DNA of 47,450 nt from an uncultured Saprospiraceae bacterium. GTDB taxonomy: Bacteria > Bacteroidota > Bacteroidia > Chitinophagales > Saprospiraceae. The notes under the pieces are model-generated. The model did not search any database and was not told where the DNA came from. It saw only the letters and a list, made by a program, of their open reading frames with translations. Where the stretch lies: positions 1 through 47,450 of the forward strand of contig CALJPQ010000017.1 in the NCBI GenBank assembly GCA_937980645.1, written 5' to 3'. Shown here one piece after another: positions 6,647 through 16,500 of this stretch. Position 1 is the first letter of the stretch. Each line of letters begins with the position of its first letter. The position numbers and the translations under genes are program-made.

Positions 6647-9600
6647 CTATCCGGCCTCGAAAACCAGCGCTTCGTGATCAAGTTGTCGGAAGTCCACCGG
6701 GGTAACGGCGCTGACGCCCTGTTCGGGCATATAGACGCCGTAGATGGTGTCCACAGCGGCCATGGTGGCCTTGTTGTGGGTAACGACGATAAACTGGGAC
6801 TGTTTGGAGAACTCGCGGATGATGCGGTTGAATTTTTCAATGTTGGCGTCGTCCAAGGGGGCATCTACCTCATCGAAGATGCAGAACGGCGCGGGCTTGA
6901 GCAGGTAGAGAGCGAAGAGCAAAGCGGTAGCAGTGAGGGTTTTTTCGCCGCCGGAGAGTTGGGCGATGGTTTGTGGGCGTTTGCCTTTGGGCTTGGCAAT
7001 GATGTTGATGTCCGACTCGAGCGGGTTGGCCGGATTGGTCAGGATGAGGTCGGCAGAGTCTTCTTCGCTGAAGAGGGTTCGGAAGACCTGAATGAAGTTC
7101 TGGCGCACTTGCTCGAAGGCCTCGAGGAAGCGCTGGGTAGCAGTTTCTTCGATTTCGCGCATGGTTTGCAGGAGGTTTTCTTTGGCGGCGAGAATGTCGT
7201 TGCGCTGGTTGGCGATGTTGTTGTATCGCTCTTTGATTTCGTTATAGGCCTCAATGGCTAAGGGATTGATTTCGCCGTAGTTGTCGAGTCGGCGTTTGAG
7301 GTGTATGGTTTCGCGTTCGAGGGTTTCGGGGTCGAGTTTTGGGTCGGGTTCGCGCTGGGCGAGGTCATGGGGCTGTAAGCCGAATTCGGCGCGCAGGCGT
7401 TCGTGCAGGGCGGTGATGTCGAATTTGACTTCGGTGAATTTGTCTTTGAGGCGGTTGATGGCACCCTGGAGGTCTTGCTGGCGGCGGTAAAGGTCGCGCA
7501 GGTGGTTTTCGCGCTCGTGGATTTCGTTGCGCGCCTTGAAGTACTGCTGTTCGGCGGCGCTCAGGGTAGTCTCTTGCGCTTTTTTGTCGGCGTATGCGGT
7601 GGCGAGTTCCCGGTCCAAGCGTTCGATTTCGGCGGTGAGCAGGTTGAGTTCGTCGGCGTTTTTGGCCAGTGTGTTGCGGTTTTGTTCGGTTTGGGTGGTC
7701 AATTCGGCCAGGCTTTTCTGGCGGAAGGCGAGTTCTTGCTGGAAGGTATTGACGCGGTTTTGCTGTCGGATGAACTCGATGTTTTTCTGGTTGAAGGCGT
7801 GGCTGGCGTGGCTGAGTTCTTCGGCGATTTCGCGGAAGGAGCCGTCGGTATGGGTGAGGCGTTCGCGCAGTTGGGTGGCGAGGGCTTGCTTTTCGGTGAG
7901 TTGGGCTTCGATGCGTTCGTTGCTGGCGGCGAGTTGTTCGATGAGGGTACCGCTTTCGGCAGCTTTGGCGTCGAAGTTCTGGACGAAGGCGGCAATGTTT
8001 TCGATGCGGGCCGCCAGGGCTGCGCGTTCGCTTTGCAGGCGGGCGAGGGCTTCGCGTTCGCGGGTGAGCAGAGCGCTCTGGTCGGCGTTTTTGAGGCTCA
8101 TCAGATGAGCGCGCAGCACGCCGATACGGTTGTTAAGGTCATTCTCTTGTTCTTCCAGCTGGCGGATCTGGGCTTCGAGGATGGTCAAGTTCTTTTTCCG
8201 GCCGATTTTTTTGCCCTCAAAAAGACCTACGGAGCCGCCGCTGAGGCTGAAGCGCCGGCGCACGAAGGCGCCCGAACGCGAGACAAAGGTAATACCCGCT
8301 GACTCTGGCGAGGTGGCTGCGGCGGCGGAGGCGTCGTCCACGATGAGGACGTTTTCCAACAGGAAAGCGACAAGCGGGCGGTATTGCGGATCCACTTCGA
8401 CGACCTCGATGGCGCGCAGGCCAGCGGGCAGCAGCGTGAGTGGCGCTTCGTACTTCTGGAAGGCGTCAAGCAGGAAGAAGTTGGCCCGTCCTTTTTGCGT
8501 GCGGCCCAGCAGCTGGATGGCCTCCACAGCTGCGTCGGCATTGGGTACGACGTAGTAGTTGAGGTACGGTTCTAAGTAGGCCTCGATGATGGCACGGTAC
8601 TCTTCGGGCACGTAGATGAGGTCGCTGAGCAGCGGGCAGTTTTTGGCCCATTCCTTTTGCTGGCTGAGAAATTTGATGCTTTCTGGGAAGCCTTCTAAGT
8701 TTTCGACCATGCTTTTGGTCAGCTTGTACTCGTTGCGGCGCGCGTCGAGTTGGCGGTTGTGCTGGGCCAGTTGGCGGGTCAGGGCGTCTAATTCGCCTTC
8801 GGTGTTGGCGATGTCTTTGCGGCGCTTTTCTTCGGCAGCTTCCAACTGGGCAATTTTGGCGCTTTGTTCGCCGATGCGCTCCTCGATGCCTGCGATGCTG
8901 CTTTGTAGGGTATCCATTTCGGCGCGGCGCAGAGCTACGTCGGCCAGCGTGCGCTCTACGTCGCGGCGAAGGTTTTCCACTTGGTTTTGCTGGACGGCCT
9001 TCTGGCGCTCCAGTTCCACAATCTGGCGCTCCAGCGTTTGTTGTTCACGGACGAATTCGTCTAAGTGGCCTTTGAGCAGATTATGGTCGGCCTGCACTTT
9101 TTCTAAGGTGTGGCGTGCCTGTTCCAATTCGCCTTCTAAGTCGGCTTCGAGGCGCTTTTCGTAGTTAAGATCGGTCTGGTAGCCCTCAATTTCGGCTTCG
9201 AGGCGGCGCACGGTGTCGGCAGCACGGGCCAGCTGGTCTTCCAAGCGAGCGATTTCCTGGCTGACGAAGGTGCGCTTTTGGGCCAGCAGGGCCTTTTCGT
9301 TTTCTTTGGAGCGGATGCGTCCGGTCAGCTGGTTGACCTGCTGCTGTTGGGCACTGAGAGCGACCTCTTCGTCGGTGTAGGACTTTCGGAGGCGCTCAAT
9401 GTCGGCTTCGAGTTGACGGGCCTGGGTCTCGTTGGCGCGATATTGGTCTTCCTGCTGCTGGATTTGGGTTTCCATTTCGCGATAGCGCCGGCGGTGTTGG
9501 GCCAGCTGGTGCAGGGCCAATTCGATGACGGCGTTTTTGTAGGCGTCTTTGAGTTCGTAGTACTTCTGGGTGCGTTGGGCCTGTTTTTCGAGTTTTTTGA

Positions 9601-10204
9601 GCTGGTCTTCGATTTCGTACAGGAGGTCTTCCACGCGGTCGAGGTCGGCTGAGGTGGCCTCCAGTTTGAGTTGGGTTTCGTGTTTGCGGGCTTTATACTT
9701 ACTGATGCCAGCGGCCTGCTCGAACATACGCCGCCGGGCCTGTTCGCGGTCGCTGAGCAGGTCTTCGACCATGTTGAGGGCAATAATGGCGTACGAGTCT
9801 GGCCCAATACCGGTATCCACAAGTAGCGAAGTGATGTCCTTGAGGCGGCAGGGCACACCGTTGAGCCGATATTCGCTTTCGCCGCTGCGGTAGAGCAAGC
9901 GGCTAATGGTTACAGTCTGAAACTCTGTGGGCAGCAGGTTTTTGGTGTTCTCAAACGTCAGCGACACCTGGGCCAATTGGCCCTCTTTGCGGCGTTTGGT
10001 ACCGTTGAAAATGACGCTGGCCATTTTGTCTAGACGCAGCTCTTTGCTCTTTTGCTCGCCCAGCACCCACCGGATGGCGTCCACGACATTACTCTTGCCC
10101 GAACCATTAGGGCCTACTACGCCCGTTACGTCGGCATTGAAATGGATGACCGTCTCGTTGGCAAAGCTTTTAAATCCTTTTAGCTCAAGGGATTTTAGTC
10201 GCAT
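6647..10204 (-). CDS. smc: Chromosome segregation protein SMC
   Basis: A 1,185-residue protein, the normal SMC length. It has Walker A GPNGSGKS at 31-38, a Q-loop region, two long coiled coils (about 165-500 and 680-1000), a hinge around 510-670 starting near GFPESIKFL, the ABC signature LSGGEKT near 1082, and Walker B FCIFDEVDAPLDD near 1105. It forms the ring of the bacterial condensin with ScpA and ScpB, which are not in this window, and compacts newly replicated DNA. The start is the first ATG and matches the conserved MRLKSLELKGFKSF N-terminus. A -7 box lies 63 bp upstream. The strong opposite-strand open frames here are shadows of its coiled-coil codons. Confidence 0.97.
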   Translation of the reverse strand: MRLKSLELKGFKSFANETVIHFNADVTGVVGPNGSGKSNVVDAIRWVLGEQKSKELRLDKMASVIFNGTKRRKEGQLAQVSLTFENTKNLLPTEFQTVTISRLLYRSGESEYRLNGVPCRLKDITSLLVDTGIGPDSYAIIALNMVEDLLSDREQARRRMFEQAAGISKYKARKHETQLKLEATSADLDRVEDLLYEIEDQLKKLEKQAQRTQKYYELKDAYKNAVIELALHQLAQHRRRYREMETQIQQQEDQYRANETQARQLEADIERLRKSYTDEEVALSAQQQQVNQLTGRIRSKENEKALLAQKRTFVSQEIARLEDQLARAADTVRRLEAEIEGYQTDLNYEKRLEADLEGELEQARHTLEKVQADHNLLKGHLDEFVREQQTLERQIVELERQKAVQQNQVENLRRDVERTLADVALRRAEMDTLQSSIAGIEERIGEQSAKIAQLEAAEEKRRKDIANTEGELDALTRQLAQHNRQLDARRNEYKLTKSMVENLEGFPESIKFLSQQKEWAKNCPLLSDLIYVPEEYRAIIEAYLEPYLNYYVVPNADAAVEAIQLLGRTQKGRANFFLLDAFQKYEAPLTLLPAGLRAIEVVEVDPQYRPLVAFLLENVLIVDDASAAAATSPESAGITFVSRSGAFVRRRFSLSGGSVGLFEGKKIGRKKNLTILEAQIRQLEEQENDLNNRIGVLRAHLMSLKNADQSALLTREREALARLQSERAALAARIENIAAFVQNFDAKAAESGTLIEQLAASNERIEAQLTEKQALATQLRERLTHTDGSFREIAEELSHASHAFNQKNIEFIRQQNRVNTFQQELAFRQKSLAELTTQTEQNRNTLAKNADELNLLTAEIERLDRELATAYADKKAQETTLSAAEQQYFKARNEIHERENHLRDLYRRQQDLQGAINRLKDKFTEVKFDITALHERLRAEFGLQPHDLAQREPDPKLDPETLERETIHLKRRLDNYGEINPLAIEAYNEIKERYNNIANQRNDILAAKENLLQTMREIEETATQRFLEAFEQVRQNFIQVFRTLFSEEDSADLILTNPANPLESDINIIAKPKGKRPQTIAQLSGGEKTLTATALLFALYLLKPAPFCIFDEVDAPLDDANIEKFNRIIREFSKQSQFIVVTHNKATMAAVDTIYGVYMPEQGVSAVTPVDFRQLDHEALVFEAG

Positions 10205-10266
10205 AGTACCGTAGCCTTTCCTGATAAAAATACCTGACTGCCCCTATTCAGGCGCTCAAAGGCCGG

Positions 10267-10274
10267 CAAAAATA
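10267..10274 (-). promoter_or_regulatory. -7 promoter box (TATTTTTG) of smc
   Basis: The minus-strand sequence TATTTTTG fits TAnnTTTG and ends about 62 bp before the smc ATG. The -33 element is not clear. Confidence 0.5.
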
Positions 10275-10445
10275 GGCAAGTTGTTGGTGTGGATGCTATG
10301 AGGGGTAAAAATGGGCGGGGCAATCGCGACGATAGCTGTCTGAACGTGAATTCACTTACAACCGGACATTTCGCCCGGTTGAGACGACTGCTTTGGTGGA
10401 AGCCTTCTTTGTAGCCTCTGGAATTTTCATTTTTCACTGAAGAGA

Positions 10446-10484
10446 TTGAGGCGACACCTCTTGAAAAAGAGGGTGTCGCCTCAA
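10446..10484. repeat. Intergenic palindromic element, copy 2
   Basis: A near-perfect inverted repeat: 17-18 bp arms (TTGAGGCGACACC(C)TCTT) differing by one bulged base around a 4-base loop. It lies 21 bp 3' of the SprB-repeat gene and shares the GAGGCGACA core with copies at 4787, 25779 and 29822. Its stem could end or protect the 8.6-kb transcript. Confidence 0.75.
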
Positions 10485-10504
10485 AATTCCGCTTTAGAGG
10501 CGCT

Positions 10505-13500
10505 TTATCGCACCAGCGTAACGTCGCCTTCGAAGAGCAGTTCGCGGCCGTCAATGAGTTCAATGACGGCATAGTAGGCGAATACGCCTGGGTTCATGGG
10601 TTGCCCCAGGAAGCGGCCGTCCCAGCCGTGAGCGGGCGAGTCGGGGAAAAAGTTAGCGTACAAGTGTACGCGCTCGCCCCAGCGGGAGAAGACCTCAAAG
10701 GTTTTCACGCGCTTGACCATGAGCGGGTTGGCGTAGATGCGGAAGACGGCGTTTTCGCCCTCGCTGTCGGGTTTGAACACATTCGGGATATAGACATCGG
10801 CCGACGGGTCCACCTGTAGGCGCAGCAGAGCGTTGTCGCTACAACCAGTGTTGCTCACCACAGTGAGGCGGTACCAGGTGGTGGTCAGCACACGCGCTTC
10901 CGTAATCAGGCAAGTGTCGCAGCTGAGGCCGTCGGAGGGCGTCCAGCGGATTTGCGCCAGTGCGCTGGCGGGCTGGTTGACTTTTGCCTCGATGAGGTAG
11001 GTTTCGCCCAGTCGGATGGTTACCTCGGGTACGAGGGTGATTTCTAAGTCCTGCGGCTGGTTGATGGTTACCGTTTGCGTAGCTGAGCAGCCATTGGCAT
11101 CCACGAGGAAGATGGAGTAGTTGCCCGGCTGCAGGTTGGTCAGCAGGCGGCTGTTGGTGAACGTTTGGCCGCCGTCGAACGACAGGCGTATGGGCGGCTG
11201 TGCGCCGATGATGCTGTCCACGATGATAGCGCCGCGGTCGCCGGTGCAGGGCGGGTGTTTGGCCGTTACGTAGGCTACGGGTGCGTCGGGTTCGATGACC
11301 ACGCTGTCGCTGTCGGTGCAGCCGTTGGCCGGGTGGGTTACCACCAATTCGTACGTGCCCGGTCGGCTGATGGTCGGCGTGGGTGTGGTGGCCCCGGCTA
11401 CGATGGTGCCGTTTGTGGTTGTCCATTGGAAGGTCATGCCTGGCAGGCCCGACGAGGCTGAGCCATCTAATTGGGCTGTCTGGCCGAAGCAATAGATGCT
11501 GAACGACGGGCCAGCGTCGGCGATGGGATAGACGAAATCGCTTTGTACCAGCACCGAAATGGCATTGGTACATCCGCTGGTCGGCTCGAGGCCGATGAGC
11601 AAGTACGTGCCCGGCGTGTTCACCGTGAGGCTGGGGCCACTGCCGACGACGACCGTGTCGGCGCCGTTAAGACGCGCCCACGTGAGTTGCACGTTCGGAA
11701 TAGAGGAGCCGCCCGTTAGTGTGGTGGTGCTGTTACGGCAGCTGAGCGCTGCGGGTGTCGGAGCTGCCAGCGGCGGGAAGTTGAGGTTTTCCTGAATCTG
11801 GATGCGTGCTGTGTCGGAGCAATGCGTCAGCGTGTCGCGGATGACAAACTCGTAGTTGCCTGGCGCGCTGATGTTGATGACCGTGCCCGAAGCGTAGATG
11901 TTGCCGTTGTAGAGCCACACGGTGTTGGCATTCGTGGTGCCCTCGATGCCGCCGCTAAGGATGATCTGGTCAATGCGGCAGTTGAGCACGCTGGCCGGGT
12001 TGGCTACGATGGTGGCTTTGGGCTGGTTGCGGATGTCTTGCACCTGCACGGCGGCTGTGTCGGAGCAGCCGTTAGCCGTAACGATGAGCCGATACGTGCC
12101 GGCGCGCGCCGCGCTGATGTCAGACGCGCTCGGGTTGCCCACGATTTGGCCGCTGGTGGTCGTCCAGGCAAAGGTGCTGCCTGCTATGTCGGAGGTGCCT
12201 GTGAGCGGCACTTGGGTGGCGGCGCACGTGATGGGCTTTGGCGGCGCTATGCTGGCCGTGGGTTTTTGTTGGAAAATGATGGGCGTGCCTGGCGCCACGA
12301 CCGTGCAGAAGTGCGATAGCACCACATTGCCCGCGCCGTCGTCGTTGCCGGCGGTCGCCGAAATGTAGTACGTCTTGCCGTAGGTCATACGCGTCGGGTC
12401 GAAGCAGAAGGTGGGCGTGCTGCTGCGTGCAATTTCACCAATGATTTGCGCGCCGGCGCCCTCATGCAGGATGAATTGCCGCACGTCGCCTGGTTCCAGA
12501 AACTCGCCTGCGGAGTTGTATGTCGCCGTCAGGCAGCCTGGACCGCACAGTGAGAGCGGTGCAGTGCCCATGGTCCCGATTTTCGTTTCGCAGGCCAGCA
12601 GCTGGATGTTGAACGAGCAGCTGGTCGTGCAGCCGTTAGCGTCGGTAACTACGGTATTATAGGTGCCTACGGCGAGGTTGGTGATGGAAAATGGCCCTGC
12701 AGGCACGCCGCTTTGCGAAGCGCCCGGCGGCGTCCAGAGCACCGTGTAAGGAGCGGTGCCGCCTGCAAGCGTCAGGGCGGCCACGCCATCGTTAGCGCCG
12801 GGTTCGCTCACTACACTGGCCTGCGCACATAACAATTGCAGGGCTGATGCCGGCTGCTGAAGGGTTACCGAGCCTGTGGCCGTGCAGCCTGCAGCGTCGG
12901 TGGCCGTTACGAAGTACGTACCAGCGCCCAGACCCGTTGGGCTTTGCGGATTGCCCGGTATGGCCGGCGACCATTGGAAGGTATAAGGCGCCGCACCACC
13001 GCTGACGCTGACCTGAATGGCGCCCGTTTTTTCACCAAAACAATTCACGTGCTGTGGCGCCAGCTGGTCGAACACCACGGTGCCTGTAGCGCTCGTAACG
13101 GTAAAGGTGGCTGTAGCGATGCAAGCGCCGCCGCCATTGACGGTTACCGTGTAGTTGCCCACAGCTAAGTTGCTCAGGTTGGGCGTCGTCTGGCCGCCCG
13201 ACCACTCGTACGTGTAGTTCAGGTTGGTCGGCGTTACCGACAGCGCGATGGCGCCGTTGGACACCACACAGGAGCTGACAGGCGTAACGGTGGCGCTCAC
13301 GTCGGGGGTGACCGTGTTTTCCGGCACGACAAAGGAGGCCGTCGAGGAGCAGCCGTTGGCGCCTGTGATGGTTACAGTGTAGGTACCCGAAAGCACACCA
13401 GTGAGGTCTTCCACAGTGGCGTTGTTCGACCAGCGGAAGGTGTAAGGCGAAGCGCCGCCGGTGGCCGTGAGGTCAATACGTCCGCTGCTCTGGCCACACA

Positions 13501-16500
13501 GGGCCGGTGTAATGTCGGCGCTGCTGGTGGGCGCGGGCGTGTTGTTGCCCACCGTTACGACAGCTGTGTTCGTGCATGCGCCGCCGCCGTTGACGGTTAC
13601 GGTGTAGTCGCCGGGAGCGAGGTTGCTCAAGTTGGGCGTTGTCTGGCCGCTCGACCACTGGTAGGTGTAGGCTAAGTTGGTGGGCAGCACACTCAGGTTG
13701 ATAGCCCCGTTGGGCGCTAAGCACGATGTATTGGGCGTCGGCGTGGCTGAGATGGTGGGCGTTACCGTGTTTTCCTGCACGGTGTAGGTGCGCACGACGG
13801 TGCAGCCGTTGGCGCCCGTTACCGTAACGGTGTACGTGCCCGAGGTGAGGCCAACGAGGTCTTTAGAGGTGGCGTTGTTCGACCAGTTGAACGTATGGGG
13901 CGAGGCTCCGCCACTGATCGTCAGGTTGATGAAGCCGCTGCTCTGTCCGCACAGGGCTGCGCCTACGCTTTCGGCCACATTGGGCGGCAGGGCTGTGTTG
14001 GCCACGTTGAAACTCGCCGTATTGGTGCACGAGCCGCCTGCACTAACGGTTACCGTGTAAAGACCCGGTAGCAGGTTGCTGATGTTTTGCGTAGTAGCGC
14101 TGTTCGACCACACAAACGAGTAGCCCGGCCCTTGCGGCGGCACAGGTGGGTTGAGCGTCAGGTTGACGGCGCCGTTGAAGGCCACGCAAGAGGTGTTGGG
14201 CGAAGGCGTGCCGGAAATGGAAAACGTAACGATGTCGGCTGGCACCCCAATAGAGGCGGTAGTCGAGCAGCCATTCGTGCCCGTAACGGTTACCGCATAA
14301 TTGCCGGCGGTGATGCCGGCGAGGTCTTCTGTGGTCTGGCCGCTGTTCCACTGGAACGAGAAGGGCGAGGCACCACCGCTGACGGTCAGGTTGATGGCCC
14401 CATTGCCGAGGTTGCACAGCTCGGGTGTAACCGTCTGGTTGAGCGTGGCAAACGTCTGGTTATTAGGCACCACAAAGGTGGTGGAAGCCGTGCAGTCGCC
14501 CTGTTCGGTTACCGAAACAGTGTACGTTCCAGCTGGCAGGCCGGAGATGTCTTGCGTCGTCTGGCCATTCGACCACTCGTAAGTGTAGGCGCCTGGAGGT
14601 GTTACCGTCAGGTCAATGGCGCCGTTGTTGGCCGTGCAGCTCGTCAGTGGCGTTACCGTCCCCGACAGGCTGAAGGTGGAGGCATTGTTGGGCACGGTAG
14701 CTGTGCCCACAGCCGTGCAGCCGTTGGCATCCGTGACAGTTACGGTGTAAATGCCAGCCAAGATGTTGGTCAGGTTTTGTGTGGTGGCGTTGTTCGACCA
14801 CAGGAACTGGTAAGGCCCCATGCCGGCGGTAACGGTTGTGCTGATAGCGCCATTGCTCAGCCCGCAAATGGACGGCGTTACCGCTAAGTCAGGCGTGGGG
14901 TTAGCGGTGTTGTTGGGCACGGCAAAGGAAGCCGTAGCCGAGCAGCCCACCCCGGCGCTAACGGTAACCGTGTAGGTCGCCGCCGGCACGTTGGCGATGT
15001 TTTGCGTCGTCGGCCCGTTCGACCACGAATACGTGTAGGGCACGTTGGGCGAGGCCGTGATGTTCACTGCCCCGTTAGGCGTGGTGCACGACGTGTTGGG
15101 CGTAACCGTCCCGCTGATATTGACGGCAATGGTTGTGTTAGCAATAGTGGCCGAAGCCGTTGCCGAGCAGCCCCAGAAGTCTGTTACCGTAACTGTGTAA
15201 ATGCCCGGTGCGCGATTGCTAATGGTGGCCGTGTTGCCGCCACCCGACCACAGGAAGGTGTAGGGCGACGAGCCGCCGCTGGCATTGACGCTGGCCGAGC
15301 CGTTCGACTGGCCGCACGTGGCCGGTGTCGTAGAGGTGGACAAGTTAGGCGGTGTGGTATTGTTCAGCACCTCAAACGTCGCTTCGGCGCTGCAGCCCAC
15401 GCCCAGTGTTACGGTAACCGTGTATGTGCCGGCGGGCACATCGAAGATGTCCTGCGTCGTGCGCCCGTTCGACCATAGGTAGGTGTAGGGCGCTGTTGGG
15501 AACAAGTCAATGTCCACAAAGCCATTGGGCGTGGTACAGGAAACGTTGTCCGACACCGTGCCGCTGATTTCGATGTTGATAGTTTCGGCGGGTACCGTAA
15601 AGAAGCCCACTGCCGTGCACCCCACCGAGGTGGTTACCGTAACGCCGTAGTTGCCCGCCGGCAGGTTGGTGCGGTTAGGCGTGTTGCCAGCGGGCGGCGC
15701 CCACTGGTACGAGTAGGGCGGAATACCGTCAAATACCTGCAGCGAAATGATGCCGTTAGAAAAGCCGCAGGTAGCCGGCGTGATTTCCTCAAAAATGCTG
15801 GGCGGCTCGGTAGCGTCGTTCACCGTGAACTCGGCCGTTTCAGTGCATGTGCCACCAGCACTGACGGTAACGGTGTAGGTGCCCGCTGCGAGGTTGTTCA
15901 AATTGGGCTGCGTGGCGCCGTTTGACCAGGTAAACGTTACGTTATTCGGTGAAAAGAAGAGCTGGATGGCGCCATTATTGGCAATGCAGGACGTTTTGTC
16001 CGTAACGTCGCCGTCCACAGAAATGGGAATATCTTCATTCTCTAAAAACACAGCGTCGGTAGCCGTGCATCCGTTGGAGCCGGTAACGGTTACCTGGTAA
16101 AGGCCGGCCGGCACATTGTTGAGGGTGGGCGTCGTCTGACCGCCTGCCCACAGGAAGGTGTAGGGCGGAGTACCGCCGCCCGCGCTGGCCGTGATGCTGC
16201 CGTTGCTGAGGCCGCAGGTGGCATTGTTTTGGGTGAAATTGATAAATGGCTCTAAGGGCTCATCGGGCACGTCGAAGGCAAACGTCTCTACACAGGCGCC
16301 GCCGCCATTGACGGTCAGGGTGTAAATGCCGCCCGGCAAATTGCTGATGTTTTGCGTTGTCGCGCCCGTTGACCACTGGAAGGTGTAGGCCGGGTTAGGC
16401 GGGCTGACGGTGATGGAAATGCTGCCGTTGCCGCCCACGCAGCGCGTGTTGGGCTGAATGTTAGCAAACACATCAATGGGCGGGTTCTCATTTTCCACAA

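Larger units (their letters stand above)
10205..10504. other. Intergenic region between smc and the SprB-repeat gene
   Basis: About 300 bp with no credible gene. It carries the smc promoter (-7 box at 10267-10274) and the palindromic element at 10446-10484, which sits 3' of the SprB-repeat stop. I see nothing else. Confidence 0.6.

Noticed and set aside
7403..8302. Long open frames on the plus strand opposite smc (up to 299 codons)
   Set aside because: They mirror the codon pattern of the SMC coiled coil, have low-complexity translations and no family match.
14087..14887. Plus-strand open frames across the SprB array
   Set aside because: They recur with the module period, which shows they are shadows of the repeat codons.
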